From NCBI GenBank assembly GCA_024235955.1, contig JACKLJ010000001.1, forward strand, positions 915,501 to 979,500: 64,000 nt of DNA. The letters run 5' to 3'. Every line of letters begins with the position of its first letter. Position 1 is the first letter of the stretch. Both the position numbers and the translations under genes were made by a program. This document shows positions 8,777 to 17,482 of this stretch, piece after piece. The notes beneath the pieces are model-generated. The model saw only the letters and a program-made list of their open reading frames with translations, had not been told where the DNA came from and did not search any database. Source of the DNA: Burkholderiaceae bacterium (lineage in GTDB: Bacteria; Pseudomonadota; Gammaproteobacteria; Burkholderiales; Burkholderiaceae_C).

Positions 8777-10288
8777 TCAACCGCGGCCGAACTTCAGCCG
8801 CAGGCTCCACGGCGTCTTCTGCCAGGCCACGACCTCGTCTTCCAGCAGGTGGGCCGATTGCGGCCAGGCCTCGCGCCAGCCGGCCGCGCAGCGCAGCGAG
8901 AAGCCGCTGCCTTCCGCCTGCACGCTCAGCTTGACGCCGGCCAGATCCGGGTCCTTGCGCGCATGGCACAGGATCACCGCCAGCCGCAGCGCCAGCAGCT
9001 GGTGCATGAAGGCGGCGTCGCCGAACTGCGCCTCCACCTTGCGCAGCTTGCCGCGGTGGCCCAGCACCAGCTGGCTCAGCGTGTGCAGTTCGTCCATCGA
9101 GAAGCCCGGCGCGTCGGCGTTGTCCAGGATGTAGGCGCCGTGCTTGTGGTAATCGGCGTGGGAGATCAGCGCGCCGATCTCGTGCAGGCGCGCCGCCCAG
9201 TGCAGCTGGGCTTCCCATTCGGCGCGCTGCGGCTTGCGCGCGCCGGCGGGCGCCGCGAACAGCTGGCTGGCGGCCTGCGCCACGCGGGCCGACTGCACAG
9301 GGTCGGCGCCGAACTTGGCGGCCAGGCGCTCGACCGAATCGGTGCGCACGTCGGTACCGTCGTGTTCGCGGTCCAGCAGGTCGTACAGCGCGCCGTGGCG
9401 CAGCGCGCCGGGCGCGTAGCGCATGCGCTCGATGTCCAGCAACTCGAATACCGCGCGCAGCACCGCCAGCCCGCCGGCGATCACGGCCTTGCGTTCTTCC
9501 TTGACGCCGTCGATGCGAATGTCGTCCACCCGGCCGGCCTTGAGCAGCCGGTCGCGCAGCCAGACGAGGCCCGCGCGCTCGATCACGCCGGGCGCCGGCG
9601 CGCGGCCGGCGGCGGCCAGCACGTCGGCCACCGCGCCGATGGTGCCCGAGCAGCCATAGGCGTTGTCCCAGCCGGCACGTCCCTGCGCGTAGGCGCCCAT
9701 GGCGTCGTCCAGCACGGCCTTGGCGGCGATCTCGGCCACCTCGAAGTTGCGCGCCGAGATCGCGCCGTCGCCGAAGTAGCGCATCGACCAGGCCACGCTG
9801 CCCAGGCGGTAGCTTTCCATCTGCAGCGGCGTGTAGCCCTCGCCCACCACCATTTCGGTGGAGCGCCCGCCGATGTCCACCACCAGCCGCCGCTCGGCCG
9901 ACTGCGGCAGCGAATGCGCCGCGCCCTGGTAGATCAGGCGGGCTTCCTCGCGGCCGGAGATGACGTCGATGGGAAAGCCCAGCACCTGCTGGGCCTGCAC
10001 CAGGAATTCCTCGCGGTTGCGCGCCTCGCGCAGTGTCTGCGTGGCCACGGCGCGCACCTGCGTCGGGTCGAACCCGGCCAGCCGCTCGCCGAAGCGCGCC
10101 AGGCAGGCCAGGCCGCGGGCCATGGATTCGACCGACAGGCGCCGGCTGTCGTCCAGCCCGCTGCCCAGGCGGACGGTTTCCTTGAGGTATTCGGTGCGCT
10201 GGATCTGGCCCATTTCCAGCCGGCCGATCTCGAGCCGGAAGCTGTTGGAGCCGAGATCCACGGCGGCGAGGCGGGTAGCGGATGGCAT
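8777..10288 (-). CDS. ppx: Exopolyphosphatase (Ppx/GppA family)
   Basis: This enzyme removes orthophosphate from inorganic polyphosphate (or pppGpp in GppA-type members). It has 503 residues. The ASKHA nucleotide-binding fold is visible: VDLGSNSFRLEIG near the N-terminus and the phosphate-binding DIGGRSTEMVVGEG further on. A C-terminal HD-like helical domain contains RLHEIGALISHADYHKHG. The start at 10288 (MPSATRLAAVDLG) matches family starts; the upstream extension is Arg-rich non-native sequence. It is divergent from the pst-pho operon, which ties polyphosphate turnover to phosphate starvation. The sequence alone does not separate Ppx from GppA. Confidence 0.92.
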   Translation of the reverse strand: MPSATRLAAVDLGSNSFRLEIGRLEMGQIQRTEYLKETVRLGSGLDDSRRLSVESMARGLACLARFGERLAGFDPTQVRAVATQTLREARNREEFLVQAQQVLGFPIDVISGREEARLIYQGAAHSLPQSAERRLVVDIGGRSTEMVVGEGYTPLQMESYRLGSVAWSMRYFGDGAISARNFEVAEIAAKAVLDDAMGAYAQGRAGWDNAYGCSGTIGAVADVLAAAGRAPAPGVIERAGLVWLRDRLLKAGRVDDIRIDGVKEERKAVIAGGLAVLRAVFELLDIERMRYAPGALRHGALYDLLDREHDGTDVRTDSVERLAAKFGADPVQSARVAQAASQLFAAPAGARKPQRAEWEAQLHWAARLHEIGALISHADYHKHGAYILDNADAPGFSMDELHTLSQLVLGHRGKLRKVEAQFGDAAFMHQLLALRLAVILCHARKDPDLAGVKLSVQAEGSGFSLRCAAGWREAWPQSAHLLEDEVVAWQKTPWSLRLKFGRG

Positions 10289-10421
10289 GGGGGGAAGTGG
10301 CAATCGCGCGAAGCTGGAACGGCGGCGCCAGGGGCGCCATTTTTTGCGCCGCAGCATAGCATCGGTGCGATGGCGGCGGCACCTTGAAAGGGAAAGGCAC
10401 GCTGGGAAAATTGCACTGTTT

Positions 10422-10486
10422 GCTATAGACAATATAGCTGCTTGCGGCCGTCAAATAAGGGCTGGAGGCCAAAAATCCTTGGAAAT
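10422..10486 (+). repeat. Repeat A copy (full length)
   Basis: The copy reads GCTATAGACAATATAGC, then TGCTTGCGGCCGTCA, GGGCTGGAGGCC and AAAAATCCTTGGAAA. It sits in the ppx/pstS intergenic region, upstream of the Pho box. Confidence 0.85.
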
Positions 10487-10554
10487 TGGGCACCAGGATG
10501 GTGCCAAAAACCGGGTGCCGGCCGGCAGATGGCATCAGGGCCAAGCCTGTGTGA

Positions 10555-10588
10555 ATGTCACACGACTGTCACACAGACTTCGTAAAGT
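10555..10588 (+). promoter_or_regulatory. Pho box and -10 element of pstS
   Basis: ATGTCAC-ACGA-CTGTCAC (10555-10572) fits the PhoB site pattern of two 7-bp half-sites separated by 4 bp. A -10-like TAAAGT follows at 10583-10588, ten bases downstream, as expected for a PhoB-activated promoter that uses the Pho box in place of a -35 element. The pstS ATG is 40 bp further on. Confidence 0.8.
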
Positions 10589-10627
10589 CGGTCGCATCGA
10601 TTCACCCACCCTTCGAGGTTTCAACCG

Positions 10628-11674
10628 ATGAACAACTCCCGCAATTTCGTGCTCGGCGGCATCGCCGCCCTGGGTCTGCTCGGTGCCGCCGGCCAGGCCA
10701 TTGCCCAGAACGTGACCGGTGCCGGTGCCAGCTTCCCGGCGCCGCTGTACGCCAAGTGGGCGGCCGACTACGCCAAGGCCACCGGCGCCAAGGTGAACTA
10801 CCAGTCGGTGGGCTCCGGCGCGGGCATCAAGCAGATCGAGGCCAAGACGGTGGACTTCGGCGCCTCCGACATGCCGCTGAAGGACGAAGACCTGGCCAAG
10901 AACGGCCTGGTGCAGTTCCCCACCGTGGTGGGCGGCACCATCCCGGTGGTCAACATCGCCGGCATCAAGCCGGGTGAACTCAAGCTGACCGGCACCGTGA
11001 TCGCCGACATCTACCTGGGCAAGATCACCAAGTGGAACGACGCCGCCATCACCGCGCTGAACCCCGGCGTCAAGCTGCCCGACGCCCAGATTGCCCCGGT
11101 GCGCCGCGCCGACGGCTCCGGCACCACCTTCGGCTTCACCAACTACCTGAGCCAGGTCAGCCCCGAGTGGAAGGCCAAGGTCGGTGAAGGCACCGCCGTG
11201 AACTGGCCGACCGGCGCCGGCGGCAAGGGCAACGAGGGCGTGGCCGCCTTCGTCGGCCGCCTGCCCAACTCGATCGGCTACGTCGAGTACGCCTACGTCA
11301 AGCAGAACAAGATGACCTACGCCCAGATGCAGAACGCCGCGGGCAAGTTCGTCAGCCCGAGCGACGCCAGCTTCAAGGCCGCCGCCGCTGGCGCCGACTG
11401 GGCCAAGTCGTTCTACCAGATCCTCGGCAACAAGCCGGGCGACCAGTCCTGGCCCATCACCAGCGCCACCTTCATCCTGATGCACAAGGCACAGGACAAG
11501 CCCGAGCAGGGCAAGGAAGTGCTGAAGTTCTTCAGTTGGGCGTACGCCAACGGCGACAAGGCCGCCGACGACCTGGACTACGTGCCGATGCCCGACAGCG
11601 TGAAGAAGCTGATCAAGGAGCGCGCCTGGTCGCAGATCAAGGACGCTTCCGGCGCCACCCTGGCGCAGCAGTGA
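10628..11674 (+). CDS. pstS: Phosphate ABC transporter, periplasmic phosphate-binding protein
   Basis: This protein captures inorganic phosphate in the periplasm and delivers it to PstCA. It has 348 residues with a clear Sec signal peptide (positive N-terminus, hydrophobic core, cleavage after GQAIA). The mature start VTGAGASFPAPLYAKW is diagnostic. Phosphate-binding motifs include VGSGAGIKQIEAKTVDFGASD and RADGSGTTFGFTNYL. It is the first gene of the pst-pho operon and follows a Pho box. A hairpin between pstS and pstC probably lets pstS be expressed more strongly than the permease genes. Confidence 0.97.
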   Translation: MNNSRNFVLGGIAALGLLGAAGQAIAQNVTGAGASFPAPLYAKWAADYAKATGAKVNYQSVGSGAGIKQIEAKTVDFGASDMPLKDEDLAKNGLVQFPTVVGGTIPVVNIAGIKPGELKLTGTVIADIYLGKITKWNDAAITALNPGVKLPDAQIAPVRRADGSGTTFGFTNYLSQVSPEWKAKVGEGTAVNWPTGAGGKGNEGVAAFVGRLPNSIGYVEYAYVKQNKMTYAQMQNAAGKFVSPSDASFKAAAAGADWAKSFYQILGNKPGDQSWPITSATFILMHKAQDKPEQGKEVLKFFSWAYANGDKAADDLDYVPMPDSVKKLIKERAWSQIKDASGATLAQQ

Positions 11675-11710
11675 CCCTCGCGCGGGCCCGGCGCCCGCGC
11701 CAAGCCCTGC

Positions 11711-11736
11711 GGCCGGCCCTCGCGCCGGCCATTTTT
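11711..11736 (+). terminator. Hairpin with T-tract between pstS and pstC
   Basis: GGCCGG...CCGGCC (11711-11730) is followed by ATTTTT. This is probably a partial terminator or mRNA-stabilising hairpin that lowers pstC expression relative to pstS. Confidence 0.6.
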
Positions 11737-11819
11737 GAATGCGGCCGAACATGACCACAAGCCTGACCGCGAACGATGGCGGCGCCTTTACACTGCCGGG
11801 GCGCAATGACGAGGCCATC

Positions 11820-12785
11820 ATGACCACACCCCCACCGGTGCGCAAGGCGCGCACAGGCGCCACCGCCGACTGGCTGTTTGCCGCCGCCGCACGCGGCGCT
11901 GCCGTGCTCACGCTCGGCCTGCTCGTGGCGATCATCCTGTCGCTGGTGGTGGGGGCCTGGCCGGCCATCCGCACCTTCGGGCTGGATTTCCTGTTCACCG
12001 CGGTCTGGGACCCTGCCGCCGAGAAGTTCGGCGGCCTGGTGATGATCTACGGCACGCTGGTGACGTCGGCGATCGCGCTGCTGATCGCCGTGCCGGTGAG
12101 CTTCGGCATCGCGCTGTTCCTGACCGAGTTGTCGCCCGCCTGGCTGAAGCGCCCGCTGGGCACGGCCATCGAGCTGCTGGCGGCGATCCCCTCCATCGTC
12201 TACGGCATGTGGGGCCTGCTGGTGTTTTCGCCCGTGCTGTCGCAATACGTGCAGCAGCCCATGCAGCGCTGGTTCGGCGACGTGCCGGTGCTCGGCGCGC
12301 TGTTCTCCGGCCCTCCGGTGGGCCTGGGCATCCTGTCCGCCGGCATCATCCTGGCGATCATGGTGATCCCCTTCATCGCCTCGGTCATGCGCGACGTGTT
12401 CGAGGTGACGCCCCCCATGCTCAAGGAATCGGCCTACGGGCTCGGTTCCACCACCTGGGAGGTGGTCTACAAGGTGGTGCTGCCGTATACCAAGGCCGGC
12501 GTCATCGGCGGCATCATGCTGGGCCTGGGCCGCGCGCTGGGCGAGACCATGGCCGTGACCTTCGTGATCGGCAACATGAACCAGCTCAACTCCATCAGCC
12601 TGTTCGAGGCCGCCAACTCCATCACCTCGGCGCTGGCCAACGAGTTCGCCGAGGCCGGCCCCGGCCTGCACCAGGCGTCGCTGATCTACCTGGGCCTGGT
12701 GCTGTTCTTCATCACCTTCGTGGTGCTGGCGCTGTCCAAACTGCTGCTGGCGCGTCTCGAGAAGCGCGAGGGAGCCAAGACATGA
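11820..12785 (+). CDS. pstC: Phosphate ABC transporter permease PstC
   Basis: This inner-membrane subunit of the PstSCAB phosphate importer has 321 residues from the chosen start and six transmembrane segments. The permease family loop is visible as ESAYGLGSTTWEVVYKVVLP, followed by GLGRALGETMAVTFVIGN. The start at 11820 (MTTPPPV) gives a normal length; in-frame starts at 11739 and 11751 would add 23-27 unusual residues. The stop overlaps pstA by four bases (ATGA). Confidence 0.95.
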   Translation: MTTPPPVRKARTGATADWLFAAAARGAAVLTLGLLVAIILSLVVGAWPAIRTFGLDFLFTAVWDPAAEKFGGLVMIYGTLVTSAIALLIAVPVSFGIALFLTELSPAWLKRPLGTAIELLAAIPSIVYGMWGLLVFSPVLSQYVQQPMQRWFGDVPVLGALFSGPPVGLGILSAGIILAIMVIPFIASVMRDVFEVTPPMLKESAYGLGSTTWEVVYKVVLPYTKAGVIGGIMLGLGRALGETMAVTFVIGNMNQLNSISLFEAANSITSALANEFAEAGPGLHQASLIYLGLVLFFITFVVLALSKLLLARLEKREGAKT

Positions 12786-13645
12786 ACGCCATCACCGCAT
12801 CGCCCCAGCGCAATGCGCTGTTCAACCGCCGCAAGCTGGTCAACAAGCTGGCGCTCACGCTGTCGCTGGCGGCCATGGCCTTCGGCCTGTTCTGGCTGGC
12901 CTGGATCCTGTGGGAAACGCTGCGTCTGGGTGTGTCGGGGCTGACCCTGGCCACCTTCACCCAGATGACGCCGCCGCCCAACGACGAAGGCGGCCTGCTC
13001 AACGCTATCTTCGGCTCGCTGGTGATCGTGGCCGTGGCCACGCTGATCGGCACGCCGATCGGGATCCTGGCGGGCATCTACCTGGCGGAATACAACCCCA
13101 AGGGCTGGCTGGCCAGCGTGACCCGTTTCGTCAACGACATCCTGCTGTCGGCGCCGTCGATCGTGATCGGCCTGTTCGTCTTCACGGTGGTGGTGGTGCC
13201 CATGGGCGGGTTTTCCGGCTGGGCCGGCTCGCTGGCGTTGGCGCTGATCGTGATCCCGGTGGTGATCCGCACCACCGAGAACATGCTCAAGCTCGTGCCC
13301 TCGGGCCTGCGCGAAGCCGCCTACGCGCTGGGCACGCCCAAGTGGAAGGTCATCACCAGCGTCACGCTGCGCGCGGCCCGCGCGGGCGTCATCACTGGCG
13401 TGCTGCTGGCCGTGGCCCGTATCGCCGGCGAAACGGCGCCGCTGCTGTTCACCGCGCTCAACAACCAGTTCTGGACCGCCGACCTGTCCACACCCATGGC
13501 CAACCTGCCGGTGGTGATCTTCAAGTTCGCGATGAGCCCGTACGAGAACTGGCAGCACCTGGCCTGGGCTGGCGTGTTCCTGATTACCCTGGCAGTGCTG
13601 GGCCTGAACATCCTGGCGCGCTTTGTCACCCGCACCAAACACTGA
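12782..13645 (+). CDS. pstA: Phosphate ABC transporter permease PstA
   Basis: This is the second permease of the phosphate importer, 287 residues with six transmembrane helices. The ATPase-coupling loop is EAAYALGTPKWKVITSVTLR. The segment ARIAGETAPLLFTALNNQFW is typical of PstA. Translation is coupled to pstC by an ATGA overlap, and pstB follows 22 bp later. Confidence 0.96.
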   Translation: MNAITASPQRNALFNRRKLVNKLALTLSLAAMAFGLFWLAWILWETLRLGVSGLTLATFTQMTPPPNDEGGLLNAIFGSLVIVAVATLIGTPIGILAGIYLAEYNPKGWLASVTRFVNDILLSAPSIVIGLFVFTVVVVPMGGFSGWAGSLALALIVIPVVIRTTENMLKLVPSGLREAAYALGTPKWKVITSVTLRAARAGVITGVLLAVARIAGETAPLLFTALNNQFWTADLSTPMANLPVVIFKFAMSPYENWQHLAWAGVFLITLAVLGLNILARFVTRTKH

Positions 13646-13667
13646 TCCTGCTTTCGGAGCCATCGAC

Positions 13668-14459
13668 ATGGATACCGCTGTCCAGACCCCGCCGGCCTCG
13701 GCGCTCAAACCGAAAATCTCGGCGCGCAACCTGAACTTCTACTACGGCAAGTTCCACGCGCTGAAGAACATCAACCTCGACATCCCGGAGAACAAGGTCA
13801 CCGCCTTCATCGGGCCTTCCGGCTGCGGCAAGTCCACGCTGTTGCGCATCTTCAACCGCATGTTCGAGCTCTACCCTGAGCAGCGCGCCGAGGGCGAGCT
13901 GCTGCTGGACGGCCAGAACCTGCTGGACCGCAAGCTCGACGTGGCGCTGGTGCGCGCCAAGGTGGGCATGGTGTTCCAGAAGCCGACGCCGTTTCCGATG
14001 TCGATCTACGACAACATCGCCTTCGGCGTGCGGCTGTTCGAGAACCTGAACAAGGCCGACATGGACGAGCGCGTTGAATGGGCGCTGCGCAAGTCGGCGC
14101 TGTGGAACGAGGTGAAGGACAAGCTGGGCCAGAGCGGCGCCAGCCTGTCGGGCGGACAGCAGCAGCGCCTGTGCATTGCGCGCGGCGTCGCCATCAAGCC
14201 CGAGGTGATCCTGCTGGACGAGCCCTGTTCCGCGCTGGACCCGATCTCCACCGGCAAGATCGAGGAACTGATCGCCGAGTTGAAGAGCGACTACACCGTG
14301 GCCATCGTCACGCACAACATGCAGCAGGCCGCGCGCTGCAGCGACTACACGGCCTACATGTACCTGGGCGACCTGGTCGAGTTCGGTGAAACCGAGCAGC
14401 TGTTCTTCAAGCCCAAGCGCAAGGAAACCGAGGACTACATCACCGGCCGTTTCGGCTAA
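13668..14459 (+). CDS. pstB: Phosphate ABC transporter ATP-binding protein
   Basis: This ATPase of the phosphate importer has 263 residues and sits at the cytoplasmic face of PstCA. It shows Walker A GPSGCGKST, the Q-loop VGMVFQKPTPFPMSIYDN typical of PstB, the signature LSGGQQQR and Walker B VILLDEPCSALDP. The start at 13668 has GGAG about ten bases upstream; the longer frame overlaps pstA. With PhoU it also signals phosphate status to PhoR. Confidence 0.97.
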   Translation: MDTAVQTPPASALKPKISARNLNFYYGKFHALKNINLDIPENKVTAFIGPSGCGKSTLLRIFNRMFELYPEQRAEGELLLDGQNLLDRKLDVALVRAKVGMVFQKPTPFPMSIYDNIAFGVRLFENLNKADMDERVEWALRKSALWNEVKDKLGQSGASLSGGQQQRLCIARGVAIKPEVILLDEPCSALDPISTGKIEELIAELKSDYTVAIVTHNMQQAARCSDYTAYMYLGDLVEFGETEQLFFKPKRKETEDYITGRFG

Positions 14460-14477
14460 GGGTGCATCGGAGCCGTC

Positions 14478-15179
14478 ATGCCAGACAAACACCTTTCCAG
14501 CCAGTTCGACAGCGACCTGAACCACGTCTCGGCCCGCCTGCTGGAGCTCGGCGGGCTGGTCGAATCGCAGCTTCGCCAGGCCATCTACGCGCTCGCCGAG
14601 CTGAGCACCGAGGTGGCCCAGCAGGTGCAGGAGACCGAGAACCGCGTCAACGCCATGGAGCTCGAGATCGACCGCGAGCTGACCAGCATCATCGCCCGGC
14701 GCCAGCCCACGGCGGTGGACCTGCGGCTGTTGCTGGCGATCTCCAAGACCACCGCCAACCTGGAGCGCGTGGGCGACGAGGCCGCCAAGATCGCCCGCAT
14801 GGTGAAGTCGATCATCGATTCCGGCGCGGCGCGCAAGCTGCCGGCTTACGAGCTGCGCGTGGCCGCCGACATGGCGGCCGAGCAGCTGCGCAAGGTGCTC
14901 GACGCCTTCGCCCGCCTGGACACCGAGGAGGCGCTGCAGATCGTCAAGGGCGACGACCACCTGGACGAGGAGTTCAACGGCTTCGTGCGCAAGCTCATCA
15001 CCTACATGATGGAAGACCCGCGCACCATCTCGCCGAGCCTGGATCTGCTGTTTCTGGCCAAGTCGATCGAGCGCATCGGCGACCATGCCAAGAACATCGC
15101 CGAGTTCATCATCTACATCGTCAAGGGCGCCGACATCCGGCACGCGCCGATCGAGGAAGTGGAGAGCGTGGCGCGATGA
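14478..15179 (+). CDS. phoU: Phosphate signalling protein PhoU
   Basis: PhoU links PstSCAB to the PhoR kinase and keeps the Pho regulon off in high phosphate. It has 233 residues, all helical, made of two PhoU repeats. The metal-binding helices appear as RVGDEAAKIARM in the first repeat and ERIGDHAKNIAEF in the second. The order pstB-phoU-phoB-phoR is typical of betaproteobacteria. Confidence 0.96.
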   Translation: MPDKHLSSQFDSDLNHVSARLLELGGLVESQLRQAIYALAELSTEVAQQVQETENRVNAMELEIDRELTSIIARRQPTAVDLRLLLAISKTTANLERVGDEAAKIARMVKSIIDSGAARKLPAYELRVAADMAAEQLRKVLDAFARLDTEEALQIVKGDDHLDEEFNGFVRKLITYMMEDPRTISPSLDLLFLAKSIERIGDHAKNIAEFIIYIVKGADIRHAPIEEVESVAR

Positions 15180-15261
15180 GCATGGTGTCCCTGAGATTCT
15201 CCACAGCCGTCAGCGAGCTTTTCCCTGAGGCGGGGGGCGTGCGCGCGCGAAAGGCCCGGCG

Positions 15262-15969
15262 ATGAGAAACATGCCGCGTGTCCTGATCGTCGAGGACGAA
15301 GCACCCATTGCCGAGCTGATCGCCGTCAACCTGCGCCACAACGGCTTCCAGCCGACCTGGGCCATGGACAGCGAAACGGCGCAGCGCGAACTGGACGCCG
15401 TGCTGCCCGACGTGATCCTGCTCGACTGGATGCTGCCGGGTGAAAGCGGCCTGACGCTGGCGCGCAGATGGCGCAGCGACGCGCGCACCAAGGGCGTGCC
15501 GATCCTGATGCTGACGGCGCGCGGCGACGAGGCCGACCGCGTGGCGGGCCTGGATGCCGGCGCCGACGACTACATCACCAAGCCGTTTTCCACCAAGGAG
15601 ATGCTGGCCCGCATCCGCGCCGTGCTGCGGCGCCGCTCGCCCGAGCTGGACGGTGGCACGGTGGCGATCGGCGCGCTGGTGCTCGACGGCGCCACGCACC
15701 GCGTGTCGTACGAAGGTGAGCAGCTCCGCATGGGCCCCACCGAGTTCAAGCTGCTGCAGTACCTGATGAAGAACGCCGAGCGCGTGCACAGCCGTGGCCA
15801 GCTGCTGGACAAGGTCTGGGGCGACCACGTGTTCATCGAGGAGCGCACGGTGGACGTGCACGTCAAGCGCCTGCGCGAGGCGCTGGGGTCGGCCAGCGTG
15901 CTGATCGAGACCGTGCGCGGCGCCGGCTACCGCCTGACGGCGCAGCCGCTGGCGCAGCTCAACAGCTAG
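15262..15969 (+). CDS. phoB: Phosphate regulon response regulator PhoB
   Basis: This cytoplasmic transcription factor binds Pho boxes such as the one before pstS. It has 235 residues: a receiver domain with acidic pocket VEDEAP, phosphoacceptor Asp55 in ILLDWMLPG, and Lys in DDYITKPF. A C-terminal winged helix carries GPTEFKLLQYLMKNAERVHSR and VDVHVKRLREAL. An alternative ATG lies three codons later. The AAAGG upstream supports 15262. Confidence 0.96.
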   Translation: MRNMPRVLIVEDEAPIAELIAVNLRHNGFQPTWAMDSETAQRELDAVLPDVILLDWMLPGESGLTLARRWRSDARTKGVPILMLTARGDEADRVAGLDAGADDYITKPFSTKEMLARIRAVLRRRSPELDGGTVAIGALVLDGATHRVSYEGEQLRMGPTEFKLLQYLMKNAERVHSRGQLLDKVWGDHVFIEERTVDVHVKRLREALGSASVLIETVRGAGYRLTAQPLAQLNS

Positions 15970-16054
15970 TTGGCTGTCCCGCCAGCACTTTGCCTATTAC
16001 GGAACAGCACACTGGCGTGCTAAGGTCGGCGCCCTGCCTGGTCGCTGGCTCCCC

Positions 16055-17410
16055 ATGATCGCCCGCATCCTCTTCCTTGCCGCAGTGTTGCTGCTGGCCG
16101 GCCTGGCCGGCTGGCTGCTGGGCGGCTGGCCCGGTGCGCTCACGGGGGTGGTGCTGGGCAGCCTGCTGGCGCTGGGCGTCGATTCGCGGCGCGGTCTGCG
16201 CTTCAACCACTGGCTGGCGGCGCCGGATGCCGCGCGCCCGCCGGCCGTGCGCGGCCTGTGGGGTGAGGCTGCCTACCGCGTGAGCAAGGCGCTGCGGGCC
16301 GAGCAGCGCAAGGCCCAGGAGAGTGCCCAGCGCATGGACGCCGTGCTGGCGGCCATCCAGGCCTCGCCCAATGGCGTGGTGCTGCTCGACGCCGACGGCC
16401 GCATGGAGTGGTTTAACCACACGGCTGCGCAGCACTTCGGCTTCCAGTCGCAGCGCGACCTGCTGCAGCACGTGGTCAATCTGGTGCGCGAGCCGGCTTT
16501 CGTCAACTACTTCAACGCCGGTGATTTCGGGCAGCCCGTGCAGATGCTGGGGCGTCCGCTGGCCGGTTCGCAGCCGGCGCGGCTGTCGGTCCAGATCCAC
16601 CCGTATGGTGAAGGCCGCAAGCTGCTGTTGTCCAACGACGTGACGGCCACCGCGCGGGCCGAGGCGATGCGGCGCGACTTCGTGGCCAACGTCTCGCACG
16701 AGATCCGCACACCGCTCACGGTGCTGGCCGGCTTCGTCGAGACCATGCAGACGCTGCCGCTGGGCGAGCAGGAGCGGGAGAGTTACCTGCAGCTCATGGC
16801 CGCGCAGGCGCGCCGGATGCAGACGCTGGTGGATGACCTGCTGACGCTGTCGCGGCTGGAGGGCAGCCCGCTGCCCGGCGACGCCGAGCGGGTCGACCTG
16901 GTGGCGATGATGCGCCAGTGCGAGGACGAGGCGCGCGGCCTCTCCGGCATCCTGCATCCGCCGGAAGGGCAGCCGCAGCAGATCAGCTTCGGACCGGCGC
17001 CTGATTTCGCGCTGGCCGGCGCGGCCGGCGAGGTGCGCAGCGCGGTGTCCAACCTGATCATCAACGCCGTGCGCTACACGCCGGCGGGTGGCCGCATCGG
17101 CGTGGGCTGGCGGCACCTGCCCGATGGCGCCGTGCGGCTGGAGGTGACCGACACCGGCCCCGGCATCGCGCCCGAGCACCTGCCGCGGCTGGCCGAGCGC
17201 TTCTACCGCGTGGACCGCAGCCGCTCGCGCGAATCGGGCGGCACCGGCCTCGGCCTGGCCATCGCCAAGCACGTGGCGCAGCGCCACGGCGGCGAACTGC
17301 AGATCACCAGCCAGCTTGGCAAGGGCTCTTGCTTTGCGCTGCTGTTCCCGGCCTACCGGGTGCGGTCGCTCGCGGTGGCAACGCCCATGCAGACCGCCGC
17401 TGCCACCTGA
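16055..17410 (+). CDS. phoR: Phosphate regulon sensor kinase PhoR
   Basis: This inner-membrane histidine kinase phosphorylates PhoB under phosphate limitation. It has 451 residues. Two N-terminal hydrophobic helices (about 5-45) with no large periplasmic domain are followed by a PAS domain (about 93-190, SPNGVVLLDADGRMEWFN). The H-box is VANVSHEIRTPLTVLAGF, and the ATPase motifs are NLIINAVRYT and GGTGLGLAIAKHV. The lack of a periplasmic sensor agrees with PhoR being controlled by PhoU and PstB rather than by phosphate directly. Confidence 0.96.
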   Translation: MIARILFLAAVLLLAGLAGWLLGGWPGALTGVVLGSLLALGVDSRRGLRFNHWLAAPDAARPPAVRGLWGEAAYRVSKALRAEQRKAQESAQRMDAVLAAIQASPNGVVLLDADGRMEWFNHTAAQHFGFQSQRDLLQHVVNLVREPAFVNYFNAGDFGQPVQMLGRPLAGSQPARLSVQIHPYGEGRKLLLSNDVTATARAEAMRRDFVANVSHEIRTPLTVLAGFVETMQTLPLGEQERESYLQLMAAQARRMQTLVDDLLTLSRLEGSPLPGDAERVDLVAMMRQCEDEARGLSGILHPPEGQPQQISFGPAPDFALAGAAGEVRSAVSNLIINAVRYTPAGGRIGVGWRHLPDGAVRLEVTDTGPGIAPEHLPRLAERFYRVDRSRSRESGGTGLGLAIAKHVAQRHGGELQITSQLGKGSCFALLFPAYRVRSLAVATPMQTAAAT

Positions 17411-17482
17411 ACCAAAACTTCGAACGAAATAGGCCTTCGACCCTTGTCTGACGGCCGCAGGCAGCTATTGATTTTGAAGTCA
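17411..17482 (-). repeat. Repeat A copy at the end of the ArnT-like gene
   Basis: This copy is in reverse orientation between the convergent phoR and ArnT/PMT-like genes: GGCCTTCGACCCTTGTC, then GGCCGCAGGCAGCTATTGATTTTGAAGT. The TGA of the leftward gene (17480-17482) lies at its outer edge. Confidence 0.75.

Larger units (their letters stand above)
10289..10627. other. Divergent intergenic region between ppx and pstS
   Basis: This 339-bp gap holds a repeat A copy (10422-10486), a Pho box with a -10 element before pstS (10555-10588) and the presumed ppx promoter. No reading frame looks coding. Confidence 0.7.

Noticed and set aside
8849..10387. A 512-codon plus-strand frame opposite ppx
   Set aside because: It is antisense to a full exopolyphosphatase and shows no motif or ribosome site; typical high-GC artefact.
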